From contig NZ_AXAC01000026.1 in NCBI RefSeq assembly GCF_000472665.1, forward strand, positions 1 to 64,000: 64,000 nucleotides of DNA, in the 5' to 3' direction. The stretch is from Acetobacterium malicum subsp. dehalogenans DSM 11527 (GTDB lineage Bacteria; Bacillota; Clostridia; Eubacteriales; Eubacteriaceae). A program made the translations under genes and the position numbers. This document shows, piece by piece, positions 43,190 to 52,174 of this stretch; the first letter of the stretch is position 1, and each line of letters opens with the position of its first letter. The notes beneath the pieces were generated by a model. The model was not told the origin of the DNA and made no database searches. It saw nothing but the letters and a program-made list of their open reading frames with translations.

Positions 43190-44304
43190 ATGAAATCAAA
43201 TAAAACACTGGCTGAGGCCAGACCAATCAACGTGAAACCGGGGGCCTTTTTGGCTGCTTTTCATCCAGGCCCCTATTATTTACGGACCTTTTCCGATGCG
43301 AGCAAAGGGGCCGGGCGGAATTACCAGGTCAGTGGTACCGAGCTGGCGACGGCCTCAATCGGGATAAACGCACCATTAATCTCAGCAATGGCCGTTATGA
43401 TCTGGCTACCCGTCAGCTGTTGCCCCATGATCCGGGCATCTTATCAACCATCCAGTGAAAACCTTGCTACGATAACAAAGCCAGAGCGCCGATTTTTAGG
43501 GCCTTTCTCGCATACTGTCTGGATGAACAGACGCAGCTGCTGATTCAGGAGATTTTTGGTTATCTGCTGATCCCGGAAACCTGTGCTCAGAAGGCCTTTG
43601 TGTTTGTGGGCGAGGGCGGAGCCGGTAAATCAACCTTGCTGTCGGTGGCCCAGGATGTTTTGCTGGGGCTGGACAACGTCTCCAATATTCCCTGGCAGAA
43701 TCTGGGTGATCGCTTTAAAACGGCAGAGTTGTTCGGGCGGCTGGGCAATATGTTTGCCGATCTGCCTTCCAAATCAATTGAGGATAACGGCCTCTTTAAA
43801 AGCATCACCGGGGAGGATTTCATTACCGCCGAGCGTAAAAACAAAGATCCCTTTTCCTTTAAAGCCACTGCCCGACTGGTGTTTTCCTGTAACAGCCTGC
43901 TCAAAAATCTGGGCGACCGCTCTGAGGCCTTTTACCGGCGGCTGATTATCGTTCCTTTTCTGCCACCCAAACCCCCGGAGCAACGGGATCTCCATCTCAA
44001 GGATAAGCTTAAGGGGGAAGCGGCTGGTATCTTAAACTGGGCGCTGGCGGAACTGGCCCGCTTACAGGCCAACTATTATTGCTTTAGCCCGTCTGCCTAG
44101 GCGGAGGCGGCCCTGGATGCCTACCGGATTGCGGGCAGCTCGGTGCTGTCGTTTGTGGAGGAGCTTTGTGTCATTGACAGCCTTACCCAGGCACCCGCCA
44201 CCGATCAGGCAATTTATGACACGGCTCTGATTATTGACGGGCTACAGGAACCGGTACTGGAAGAAGTCATCAAACACGAACTGGCACTGCTGTCAATGAT
44301 CTAG
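43190..44304 (+). pseudogene. Decayed phage primase/helicase gene fused to a DUF1659 tail
   Basis: The start in frame 2 (NVKPGAFLAAFHPGPYYLRT) belongs to the N-terminal end of this kind of protein. Frame 1 takes over near 43370 with INLSNGRYDLATRQLLPHDP, so there is a frameshift between. A TGA at 43456-43458 interrupts it. Then come D5/P4-type primase helicase motifs: VFVGEGGAGKSTLLSVAQ (Walker A) and LFKSITGEDFITAERKNKDP. A TAG at 44098-44100 interrupts again. The reading ends with ATDQAIYDTALIIDGLQEPV, the C-terminus of DUF1659, so a deletion has joined two genes. Not functional. Confidence 0.82.
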
Positions 44305-44450
44305 GGGGAGGCTCCCCCGCTGTTTTATGTCGGTTAAATTCAAATTTGTCGGGGCGATTATCAATCGCTCGTTGTCCCCAAAGGGAACAACAACGGGGTT
44401 GGCAGCATCATTGCTACCAACCCGCAAAAATTATACAAGGAGGTAAACAA

Positions 44451-44675
44451 ATGGCAGCAAATACCGTACTGCAACTGACCTTTAAACGGGCCGACTTAAA
44501 AACCACCACCATGTCGATCACCGATCCCAAGGTTGGACTCACCGTCGAAGAAGTCAATACCGCTATGGCTGGGATGATTGACAAAGCGATCTTCGCCCCG
44601 GATGGCCAGCTTCTGACCGCCAAGGTCAAAGCCGAACTGGTCATTACTGACAAATCCGCCTTTTCAATGAACTAA
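44451..44675 (+). CDS. DUF2922 small protein
   Basis: 74 residues; RBS AAGGAGG before ATG 44451. LQLTFKRADLKTTTMSITDP and GLTVEEVNTAMAGMIDKAI match DUF2922, a small Firmicutes family that usually follows a DUF1659 gene. Here only a DUF1659 remnant precedes it (end of the pseudogene at 44304). Role unknown; the pair often lies beside lysis genes. Confidence 0.85.
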   Translation: MAANTVLQLTFKRADLKTTTMSITDPKVGLTVEEVNTAMAGMIDKAIFAPDGQLLTAKVKAELVITDKSAFSMN

Positions 44676-44781
44676 GGCGACGGTTCCCGTTCTGTAGCCG
44701 ATTCGTTCAGATTCGTAGGGGCGTGTTTCACATGCCCGCCCCGTTGGGGCAACGCAATGTCAATTAAGAAAGGAAAGTAAA

Positions 44782-45168
44782 ATGAATGCCTTTATCAAAA
44801 AAATTCAAACCACTCTCAATGACCGGGGTTATGGCCCCACCCCACACTTTGCCAAGGCCGAATTTGCCTGCGACTGTCAGGGTGCTTATTGTAACGGCTT
44901 TCCGGCAGCGATGAATCTGGGCTTATTGCTGAAGCTGGAAGCTCTCCGCAATGCCCTGAATGCTCCAGTGATCATTACCTCGGGGCTCCGCTGCGAAATC
45001 CGCAACGCCGAGGTGGGCGGCATCCCGGGTTCCAAACACCGGATCGGTCAGGCTGCTGATCTCTACGCCCCGGGGATTGATATTACACGAGTCGCCAGCA
45101 TCGCCGAAAGTCTGGGACTTACCACCATCCTCTATCTGGAGCAGGGCTTTGTGCATTGTGAGGTGTAA
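44782..45168 (+). CDS. Peptidase M15-family endolysin-like protein
   Basis: 128 residues; RBS AAGGAAAG. M15_3 motifs: HFAKAEFACDCQGAYC at the start, ITSGLRCEIRNAEVGGIPGS in the middle, then SKHRIGQAADLYA with metal ligands His and Asp. A final His in VHCEV completes the zinc set. It cleaves peptide cross-links of peptidoglycan (D-Ala-D-Ala or L-Ala-D-Glu type). No signal peptide, as expected for an enzyme released by the holin. Overlaps the holin start by one base (TAATG). Confidence 0.87.
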   Translation: MNAFIKKIQTTLNDRGYGPTPHFAKAEFACDCQGAYCNGFPAAMNLGLLLKLEALRNALNAPVIITSGLRCEIRNAEVGGIPGSKHRIGQAADLYAPGIDITRVASIAESLGLTTILYLEQGFVHCEV

Positions 45169-45458
45169 TGAAAATCAGTGAAATCTCGCTGGCCTTTGCC
45201 CTGGCAGGCGGGGTGATCGGCCAAATGCTCGGCGGCTTTGACGGCTTTTTACAATGTCTGATCGCCTTTGTCGTGATCGACTACGTAACCGGAGTGCTCT
45301 GTGCGCTCCAGAACAAGAAACTTTCCAGCGCCCAGGGATTCCGGGGCATCCTCAAAAAAATCCTGATCTTTATGGTCGTGGGGATGGGGCATCTGTTGGA
45401 TCTCACCCAGTTACTGTGGGATTTTTTTATTTTAATCATTCTCTGGTGGCTATTTTGA
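45168..45458 (+). CDS. Phage holin, probably C-terminally shortened
   Basis: 96 residues with three hydrophobic segments. The VIDYVTGVLCALQNKKLSS segment and QGFRGILKKILIFMVVGMGH fit the holin_4 (TcdE/Cph1) family, which is normally about 130-150 residues. The frame ends at WWLF, so the C-terminal part of the family is missing. It follows the M15 gene and forms the lysis pair of the former prophage. May not be functional. Confidence 0.8.
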   Translation: MKISEISLAFALAGGVIGQMLGGFDGFLQCLIAFVVIDYVTGVLCALQNKKLSSAQGFRGILKKILIFMVVGMGHLLDLTQLLWDFFILIILWWLF

Positions 45459-45570
45459 TCTCACCGTCGTCAGCAGTACAGAGACAACTTAATGCATTGC
45501 TTTTGTACAGACAAATGAGTATAATAAAAGTGAAAATACAAATTACATGATCTGGAAGGAGTGTAAACCG

Positions 45571-45876
45571 ATGGCAAAATCAGCTAATCTATATGCAAGA
45601 ATTGAGCCTGAAGTGAAGGAAGAAGCAGAGCGCATTTTAGCGGTACTGGGAATTCCTGCATCCAATGCAATCAATATGTTTTATAAACAGATCATTTTGC
45701 AGAAAGGCCTTCCTTTTGAAGTGAAAATCCCATCTGCGAGATCTGTGGATATGTCTGCCTTGACTGAGGAACAGTTGAATGCAGAATTGGAAAAGGGCTA
45801 TTCGGATAAGGAAGCCAACCGAACAAAGCCTGCAAGTAAAGCATTTGCAGATATTCGCAAAGATTACAATTTATGA
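45571..45876 (+). CDS. RelB/DinJ-family antitoxin
   Basis: 101 residues from ATG 45571 with GGAAGGAG upstream. The N-terminal ribbon-helix-helix is NLYARIEPEVKEEAERIL followed by GIPASNAINMFYKQI. The C-terminal part (TEEQLNAELEKGYSD) binds the toxin. It should be labile, bind the toxin and repress the pair's promoter. The toxin gene starts four bases downstream. Confidence 0.9.
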   Translation: MAKSANLYARIEPEVKEEAERILAVLGIPASNAINMFYKQIILQKGLPFEVKIPSARSVDMSALTEEQLNAELEKGYSDKEANRTKPASKAFADIRKDYNL

Positions 45877-45879
45877 TTT

Positions 45880-46194
45880 ATGATTTATGAGATTGAGATA
45901 ACGGAACAGGCTGATGACGATTTACGTGAAATTTTTGAGTATTTAGCTGTTGAAGTACAGTCACCCCAAAATGCAAGCGGACAGTTAGACAGATTGGAAG
46001 AAAGTATCATGAAACTTGACCAGCTGCCGGAACGATTTCGAACTTATGACAAAGAGCCGTGGCGCAGTCGCGGCCTGCGAATAATGCCTGTAGATAATTA
46101 TTGCGTATTCTATATACAAGATGAAAGCAACCATATCGTTACGATAATTCGGGTGTTGTATGGCAGTCGGAATATCGAGAAGCAGCTTAGATAG
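45880..46194 (+). CDS. RelE/ParE-family toxin
   Basis: 104 residues. The fold signature is YEIEITEQADDDLREIFEYL, LEESIMKLDQLPERF and a C-terminal YCVFYIQDESNHIVTIIRVL then YGSRN. Such toxins are mRNA interferases (RelE, YoeB) or gyrase inhibitors (ParE). The C-terminal R-x-L-Y-G-S-R is nearer the YafQ/RelE side. A direct ATTTATG duplication just upstream could alternatively start translation at 45873, but that frame is out of phase. Confidence 0.88.
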   Translation: MIYEIEITEQADDDLREIFEYLAVEVQSPQNASGQLDRLEESIMKLDQLPERFRTYDKEPWRSRGLRIMPVDNYCVFYIQDESNHIVTIIRVLYGSRNIEKQLR

Positions 46195-46344
46195 TAGCGC
46201 AGACAGTCATAACATAAACCTTGTCCAATCTCGATCTGCGGGAAACATGATTCGTAGTTAGGGCAGGAGGACAACAATCATCAAGACTAATAATTTCATC
46301 CTGGACACATTTTAGATCAACTCACCGGACCCAATCCGGCGAGT

Positions 46345-46423
46345 TTATTTTTTTGCTCAATCACCGATAAAAACTTTCCATCAATGCCATTAAATGATAC
46401 AATAAATCCATTCGAACCGATTA
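46345..46423 (+). repeat. AT-rich intergenic repeat, copy R2
   Basis: TTATTTTTTTGCTC, CGATAAAAACTTTCC, GCCATTAAATGATACAATAA and ATCC. It follows a terminator T-run directly, as do the other copies. Confidence 0.75.
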
Positions 46424-46543
46424 CATAGGTATTAAAACAAATATTTTGCTGAGACAAACGACGTTTTTTTAGCAAAGATAGTGCTGTTTTTACTAATTAA
46501 CGTTTAATTGTAAGAGATGTACAGGGATTGAGTGGTAAAAAAG

Positions 46544-46735
46544 TGGAAGTATACTCGTTGCCCATACTCGTCAATTAATATGTGGTCAACTGAAAATGCA
46601 GGCAAGATCCTTGATCTAAATGCTGAAGTTGAACTCTGGACCCGTGCTGGTCATATTAAAGTGAATTTGTGAAAAGGGGTCGATGTCAGAAAATTTGATC
46701 GACTAATTGCCAATGCAATATTGAGAAATCAATGA
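46544..46735 (+). pseudogene. Remnant of a conserved protein with a C-terminal WTRAGHIKVNL motif
   Basis: The frame gives WKYTRCPYSSINMWST, then KILDLNAEVELWTRAGHIKV, an in-frame TGA, and then GVDVRKFDRLIANAIL to a second TGA. The tail is one seen in hypothetical Firmicutes proteins. The N-terminus is missing and one stop interrupts it. Confidence 0.6.
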
Positions 46736-46981
46736 TGACAATCGGCGTCGTAAAGAGGAAGAAATAGAAAATACTAATCTACCAGAGGTGCTGGGTTATC
46801 TTATACTAATGGAATTAGCCCACAGAAAGGCTAGAACCTGGCTCTCGTTCATGTCATAAGTGCTTTCATCAAATGACCAAGGACTAAAATTTAAGTAATA
46901 CGCGAAATTTACAAGTTCTGTATTAGAGAGAAGGATGAGATGTTTTTCTAAATACGGAGAAAGTGAAAGAAATGCGATAGC

Positions 46982-47164
46982 ATGGAAAGAATGAAAATAG
47001 GTAATGAACTGGTTATCAGCAATCCAGGCGTGGGCATATCAACGCGAGTAAATGGTGTTCTTGGTAAAAATAGTGTGGAAACAGGATTAGGGTTCGATCG
47101 ATTCGCAACCTTTTTTCATAAAGGCTTTGGTTGTCCAATTAAGTTGAGAAAGTTGAGGAATTAA
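46982..47164 (+). CDS. Hypothetical 60-residue ORF
   Basis: 60 residues; the start at 46982 or the ATG at 46991 is possible, and the ribosome site is weak. It includes GNELVISNPGVGISTRVNGV and a basic C-terminus. No similarity recognised. It ends three bases before the PASTA gene, so it could be translated with it. May be a remnant. Confidence 0.35.
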   Translation: MERMKIGNELVISNPGVGISTRVNGVLGKNSVETGLGFDRFATFFHKGFGCPIKLRKLRN

Positions 47165-47167
47165 TAA

Positions 47168-47983
47168 ATGAAGGGCGGGAAAATGATGGATATGACGAAA
47201 ATCGTGAAGTATGGAAAAGCTGCAGTTAAAGTGATTGCGCCAAGTGCTTTGGTTCTTATAGAAAAAACAGGTACTGAATTTATTGAAAAACAGAAAAACC
47301 TTATAAAAATACCTGATTTAAAAGACGTCTATATTGATGAAGCATTGCGAGTTCTAAAAGACGAACTAAATTTGATTCCAACATCGGCGATTGCAAATCC
47401 TAATTTAGCGTATGTTGATGAAAGTGAAAATGAAGTGATGTATTCTGAACCAAGATTCGGCTCGCGGGTCAATCCAGGAACGGCAGTTAAGGTTTACTAT
47501 CTCACTCAAGAAGTAATTGATAAGAGCAAAAAGTTATTAGAAACCGTTGTTCGTGAATTTAAAGTTCCGAGAATCATTGGAGCTAATCTCTATGAAGCAC
47601 GAGAAGACCTTGAACGCTTAGGTCTAAAAGTTGCTGCGAAATTAGAAAAACCAAGCTTGAAATTTGTCAGCAAAGAAGATGGTCAGGTCACTCGAGTCAC
47701 TTATCCAAATGATCAAAAAATCGGCTCAAAACTAAAAACCGGCGAGCGCATTGTGCTTTATTATGTCAATGAAGAAATAATCTTAAAGAGTCGGTCGATA
47801 AAAGATAAAAAAGATAAAGAACGGAGTGAAATACTCAATAAAATCGGTAAAGTTACTAAAGACGTATCAGATGGTGTTTGCAGTGGGGTTGTGGATGTCC
47901 CTAAAACAGTCGCTAAAAAAATCGGCAAACCGTTTGCAAAGAAAAAATCAAATTCAGATAAGAGAAAAATAACGATTAAGTAG
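47168..47983 (+). CDS. PASTA-domain protein
   Basis: 271 residues; RBS GAGGAA seven bases before ATG 47168. Two PASTA-like modules: residues about 45-115 (IPDLKDVYIDEALRVLKDEL ... GSRVNPGTAVKVYY) and about 140-210 (VPRIIGANLYEAREDLERLG ... GSKLKTGERIVLYY). The C-terminal 50 residues are strongly basic (KPFAKKKSNSDKRKITIK). PASTA modules bind peptidoglycan in kinases and penicillin-binding proteins, but there is no clear signal peptide or membrane anchor here, so intracellular or unusual export is implied. Context is an accessory cluster. Confidence 0.75.
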   Translation: MKGGKMMDMTKIVKYGKAAVKVIAPSALVLIEKTGTEFIEKQKNLIKIPDLKDVYIDEALRVLKDELNLIPTSAIANPNLAYVDESENEVMYSEPRFGSRVNPGTAVKVYYLTQEVIDKSKKLLETVVREFKVPRIIGANLYEAREDLERLGLKVAAKLEKPSLKFVSKEDGQVTRVTYPNDQKIGSKLKTGERIVLYYVNEEIILKSRSIKDKKDKERSEILNKIGKVTKDVSDGVCSGVVDVPKTVAKKIGKPFAKKKSNSDKRKITIK

Positions 47984-48028
47984 TCGGTGCCAGAACATCA
48001 GAGCAAAATATTTTTACAGAGGTATGAT

Positions 48029-49072
48029 ATGAAAATAGAAGTCGGCGAATCATTGATGCTATCATGGCTGCGGCATGTAAAAGAATGCCAGATCGCCCAA
48101 ACCAACTGGAAAGCATCATCACACTGGGAACTGAAAAATCAGGAAAAAATCGAACAACTGCTGAATAATTCTGCAAATTGTTTTAGCAAAAAATTCGGTT
48201 ATGATCTGTTTAAGGCCAACAGCGGTTTGTCACAGATTTTGGCACAGGCGGAAATTGATGCGCTTGGCATCACTTCTGATGGGGCACACAGTAAAATTTA
48301 TGCAGTTGATGTTGCCTTTCACGAGGCGGGTCTTAACTATGGATCGAAAGAGGAAACGGTAACCCGTGTCATTAAAAAATGCATTCGCACGGCAATGTGT
48401 ATTTATGGGTACTTTGGTTTAAGTAGTGGCACAATTATTTTTGCCTCGCCCAAAATTAATCCGAGTGTTATGATAGCGATCAATGAATGCATGTGTGATA
48501 TGACTGCGGTTTTAAAAACGGCTGATCTTGATTTTGATGTGCGGATCATTGCCAATGATGATTTCAGGGAGAGTATTCTGGAACCAGTTTTGAGCATGCT
48601 TGGTGAGGTTTCAGATACATCCGAATTATTCATGCGAAGTTTGCAGATGTATAATCTATTTGTCAATACTGAAACCAGCGTCAACAAGAATCGGAGGGCT
48701 TCATCGCCTGGACGGATTTCGCCAGAAATGGTTAAGATTGAAAATACCGATTTTGATGGGCTCAAAGAAATGAAAATTGGTGCGATTGTCAGAACAGTCT
48801 TTCGGAATATGCTTGAAGATGGTGCTGTTTCACCCGAAGAAGTTGAAAAAATGCAGACCCGAGAATATTCTAAGGAAACTTTCGATATTCAATTTCCGTT
48901 ATTATTAAAAACGGAAACAACTGGCGGGATTAAGCCGGTCAGATATTATGCAAACCCTGTATGCATTTATGGCATCAATTATTTTCTCTGTTCAGAATGG
49001 TATGAAGTACCTGCAAACAATGATCGACCTTATTTGATGAAGTGGCTTATTCTACACAAAAAGAGCAGGTGA
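48029..49072 (+). CDS. Conserved protein of unknown function, possible nuclease fold
   Basis: 347 residues from ATG 48029; the earlier ATG at 47987 has no site. The start KIEVGESLMLSWLRHVKECQ and NWKASSHWEL is a pattern I recognise from Firmicutes hypothetical proteins. The middle IYAVDVAFHEAGLNYGSKE and YGYFGLSSGTIIFASPKINP could fit a PD-(D/E)xK-like beta-alpha core (D in AVDVAFHE). This is a guess. AT-rich with the neighbours. Downstream bases 49070-49155 continue as an open stretch in another frame (TFIDIAKRLDARNAMLNENE), perhaps a lost C-terminal part or gene. Confidence 0.55.
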   Translation: MKIEVGESLMLSWLRHVKECQIAQTNWKASSHWELKNQEKIEQLLNNSANCFSKKFGYDLFKANSGLSQILAQAEIDALGITSDGAHSKIYAVDVAFHEAGLNYGSKEETVTRVIKKCIRTAMCIYGYFGLSSGTIIFASPKINPSVMIAINECMCDMTAVLKTADLDFDVRIIANDDFRESILEPVLSMLGEVSDTSELFMRSLQMYNLFVNTETSVNKNRRASSPGRISPEMVKIENTDFDGLKEMKIGAIVRTVFRNMLEDGAVSPEEVEKMQTREYSKETFDIQFPLLLKTETTGGIKPVRYYANPVCIYGINYFLCSEWYEVPANNDRPYLMKWLILHKKSR

Positions 49073-49191
49073 TTAATTGCGAAACATTTATTGATATCGC
49101 AAAAAGATTAGATGCTCGTAATGCCATGCTTAATGAAAATGAGATTGACCGGTAAATCAATCAGGGAGAAGTGAAAGGTAATTATAATTCA

Positions 49192-49776
49192 ATGAAGAAA
49201 CCGAAAGAAATACAAAAATCATGTGTAACTATAGCCAATATCATTAACGAAAGCAGCAAAAAAGATGATAAATTTGATTTATTGGATTTTATGCAAAGAT
49301 CGGTTAGTGACGCTGGCGTTAAAGAAATAAAAAACGTTAGCAGGAGTTTTCTATTAAATGGTAAAAAAGAAAATGGAAAGATAAAATTTGTTTATGACAA
49401 AGATAACTCTGGTATTGTGTACGGTTTTGCAATGCGATTAAATGATACGGAATTGGAGATGTTATTTAATGAAGCAAAGAAATTGAAAACAGTTCGGTTT
49501 TCAAAAATAGAAGAAATTGAAGAAGTTAGCAAAGGGATATATCTTTTATATTGGGGATTAAGTGATTTACTGATTGGTAGATTAATTGCTCATATAAATG
49601 GGCATAAAAACAACAGCAATTTACATTTATGCAACTATTCATTTTTTAATGCGAAAGAACTATTTTACGCAACGATTGCTGTTACAGACAAAGCCGTTTT
49701 TGAAACTTATTTGATTGATAAATATCCGCCTATGCTTAAAACAATGGGCCGGAAAAAAGTGCGAAAAAAGATATAA
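49192..49776 (+). CDS. Degenerate GIY-YIG-like nuclease protein
   Basis: 194 residues from ATG 49192; a GTG at 49171 is an alternative start. The C-terminal half has KGIYLLYWGLSDLLIGRLIA then a basic helix, and ends FETYLIDKYPPMLKT. This is the GIY-YIG order (GIY at first strand, final Glu in an E-xx-LI helix, then P-x-LK). The second YIG strand is replaced, so it may be inactive or divergent. Low GC. N-terminal 100 residues are unrecognised. A second, clearer GIY-YIG protein is at 52175-52906. Confidence 0.5.
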   Translation: MKKPKEIQKSCVTIANIINESSKKDDKFDLLDFMQRSVSDAGVKEIKNVSRSFLLNGKKENGKIKFVYDKDNSGIVYGFAMRLNDTELEMLFNEAKKLKTVRFSKIEEIEEVSKGIYLLYWGLSDLLIGRLIAHINGHKNNSNLHLCNYSFFNAKELFYATIAVTDKAVFETYLIDKYPPMLKTMGRKKVRKKI

Positions 49777-50038
49777 CAGGGGGTTGCTTTGGTTGCTATT
49801 TTAAAAAGGCATACCCAGTCCAATTGAAACAAAAAACGACTGGGTATCTATTGGACGAAAATGATTGATGATTTTATTATTTACGATATTTAATCATCTG
49901 GATAGCGATTTGAAAATGAGAGCCATCGAGGCAGCATTTTTCATGATTGGCTATCAGGGCAACGATTAACTACTGGTGTAGACATGCTTGACATAGATAT
50001 CAAAAGCAAAAAACTCATATTTCTGGAGGAAATGATTA

Positions 50039-51247
50039 ATGGCTGAGAACATTAAAAAAAATGAGATCGTAAAAGCTATGATGAATGTTGAATACTATTC
50101 TGCTGATCTTAAAGATGAAGTGGCGTTAGAAAAATGTACAAAACTACCATTAGTAAGTATTGCTGCGTTGGGTACAGCTTTTGCTACCTTACCTGCAGCA
50201 TTTCGAACCGTTACCCAAACGCTTGAAACCGGTGGAATGGAAGGTTACTACAAGGCTGTCTTCCCGGAAGGTGTTTTAGGAGAGCTGGCAAAAGCGAAAG
50301 ATGGCACTGGATTTCGTGGACTCATTCAGGGAGCAAATGGCCAAATTACTGGCCAACCGGTATTTGTACCGGCAGCAAGTAGCTCCGTAACCTTGACCAC
50401 AAAAATGGCTTATAATCCTACGTTGCTGTTAATAGCCGTTGCACTGATCAGTATCGATAAAAAACTAGCAGAAATCCTTGAAACTTCACAGGAAATATTT
50501 GAATTTCTGAAACAAAAAGAAAAAGCAAAACAGCGGGGTAACCTGAATGTTTTGGAGGATGTTTTAAATAATTACAAATTCAACTGGGACAATGAAAAAT
50601 ATAAAACCAACAAACACATTCATGTTCAGGAAATCAAACGGGAGGCAGAGCAGAGCATTATTTTCTATCGGGAACGGATCGTTAAAAAAATGAATAAAAA
50701 AATAGGGAATCTTTTCATTCATCATGATCAGGATGTCAAAGGCAAGCTGGAAGAAGTTCAAGCTGAGCTCAAAGAATATCAACTGGCGTTATATTTATTC
50801 GCCTTTTCGTCCTTTCTTGAAGTGATGTTACTGGAAAACTTTGGATCGGCATACCTTGAAGGTACCGTTCATAAAATAGAGGATTATTCTTTTCAATATC
50901 GTGAATTATATACAAAATGCTATAACCAGATTGAAGAATATGCCAAGTCTTCGATCAATTCATCTTTGCTAGATGGATTTGCATCCATGAATAAATTTGC
51001 CGGAGATGCGGTGGCAAAGATTCCCTTTATCTGTGATTCACAGATTGATGAAACTCTGATTGAAGCAAGTAACCAATTGGGGAAATTATGCTCAAGAAAA
51101 ACCGAACAGACGATGAAGCAATTTGAAAACAACCAAAATAACTGTGTCCGTCCATTCGTAGAAAATATCGATACCATCAATAGGCTGTATAATCAGCCAA
51201 TGGAGCTTCTTTTTGATCAAGAGAACATATATCTGATTCCAGCATAA
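50039..51247 (+). CDS. Hypothetical protein with hydrophobic and coiled-coil parts
   Basis: 402 residues; RBS GGAGGAAAT. It has a hydrophobic stretch at about 36-55 (LPLVSIAALGTAFATLPAAF), another at about 128-148 (YNPTLLLIAVALISIDKKLA), and long helical charged parts between 150 and 300. There is no signal peptide at the start. No family recognised. It lies in the accessory cluster, about 50 bases before the next gene. The helical, partly hydrophobic make-up would allow a membrane-associated or pore-like role, but nothing specific can be claimed. Confidence 0.6.
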   Translation: MAENIKKNEIVKAMMNVEYYSADLKDEVALEKCTKLPLVSIAALGTAFATLPAAFRTVTQTLETGGMEGYYKAVFPEGVLGELAKAKDGTGFRGLIQGANGQITGQPVFVPAASSSVTLTTKMAYNPTLLLIAVALISIDKKLAEILETSQEIFEFLKQKEKAKQRGNLNVLEDVLNNYKFNWDNEKYKTNKHIHVQEIKREAEQSIIFYRERIVKKMNKKIGNLFIHHDQDVKGKLEEVQAELKEYQLALYLFAFSSFLEVMLLENFGSAYLEGTVHKIEDYSFQYRELYTKCYNQIEEYAKSSINSSLLDGFASMNKFAGDAVAKIPFICDSQIDETLIEASNQLGKLCSRKTEQTMKQFENNQNNCVRPFVENIDTINRLYNQPMELLFDQENIYLIPA

Positions 51248-51298
51248 AATTGCAACAAGCTTATATTTTGATAAGATAAAGAAGGAGGCCACTCAATC

Positions 51299-51925
51299 AT
51301 GATTAAATCAACTTTCAAAGGTACGATCATTTCAATCCAACCCCGCATCCGTCTAACGAGGTCCTTCGATGAAGCCTCTCATACCTACCTTGGTTATGCT
51401 ATTATGTTAGAAGGGGAACTCGATGGCGTGGAAACGACTTTTTCCATCGGTATCGGCAAAGCAGCTCATACCAAACATCAATTCAAAGTCAATGATATCG
51501 TTTCAGGTGAATGCGTCCCAGTTCCTGATCCGGATATGGAGCCGGTTGACTATTATAAAGTTTCAAAGCTTAGTGTTATCGCTGAGGGAGAACCGGGCAG
51601 CACATTATCACCCTGGGAACGGGTGCCGCCGGAGCTGGACGTTTACAGGGAAAGAGGACACCGCAGACTGGCAGCAAGAACCTATGATACGAAGTGTCGC
51701 AGTTGTATGTGGGGCTGCCGAATGCCAGTTGAAATCATTGTCGATAATTGGAATCCGAGAGGGCGGAGAAAGTATCGGTTTGAGACGTTCTGCTATGGTC
51801 CTTTAAGTTGCAAACTACATAAGGCTGGTCCTAACCGTAAGGTGGAAGGTCGGAATGGTATGGTGTACGTTGAGGAAGATTGGGTAGACCAGATGGCCGT
51901 AGAGCATCGCGGAGAAGATGAGTAG
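51299..51925 (+). CDS. Hypothetical zinc-ribbon-like protein
   Basis: 208 residues; RBS GAAGGAGG. The first 110 residues look like an OB-type beta fold (TFKGTIISIQPRIRLTRSF, GYAIMLEGELDGVETTFSIG, HQFKVNDIVSGECVPV). The last 90 residues have four to five cysteines, KCRSCMWGCRMPVEI and TFCYGPLSCKLHKAG, which could hold zinc or an iron-sulfur cluster. I recall similar Firmicutes hypothetical proteins but no assigned function. The pairing of OB fold with a Cys cluster would suit nucleic-acid binding (inference). Confidence 0.6.
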   Translation: MIKSTFKGTIISIQPRIRLTRSFDEASHTYLGYAIMLEGELDGVETTFSIGIGKAAHTKHQFKVNDIVSGECVPVPDPDMEPVDYYKVSKLSVIAEGEPGSTLSPWERVPPELDVYRERGHRRLAARTYDTKCRSCMWGCRMPVEIIVDNWNPRGRRKYRFETFCYGPLSCKLHKAGPNRKVEGRNGMVYVEEDWVDQMAVEHRGEDE

Positions 51926-52174
51926 GGTTGAGCTGGATTCGGAAAACAGCAACAAACCCCACGCCAATCAAAATTAATCGCCCTCCTGTTCATTGAGAAG
52001 GCGAATCGGTGGTATTTTTATTATGCTGCGGTATGATGAAAATCGCTCACTGAGATTTCATCGGCCAATTTTTTAGTAGAATTTGCACGGGTTGCCATGG
52101 GCTGTAGTCACAGTGCCAGATAAACTTAACAAATGATAATAAAACCCAGTTATTTTACGACGAGGTAATAATGA

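Larger units (their letters stand above)
46195..46981. other. Mostly non-coding stretch with repeat R2 and a gene remnant
   Basis: It holds a terminator (CCGGACCCAATCCGG followed by a T-run, about 46325-46353), the R2 repeat and the pseudogene at 46544-46735. No RNA gene or further ORF recognised in the rest. Confidence 0.5.

Noticed and set aside
47168-47983. PASTA protein as a PrkC-type kinase
   Set aside because: No kinase motifs and no membrane segment are present.
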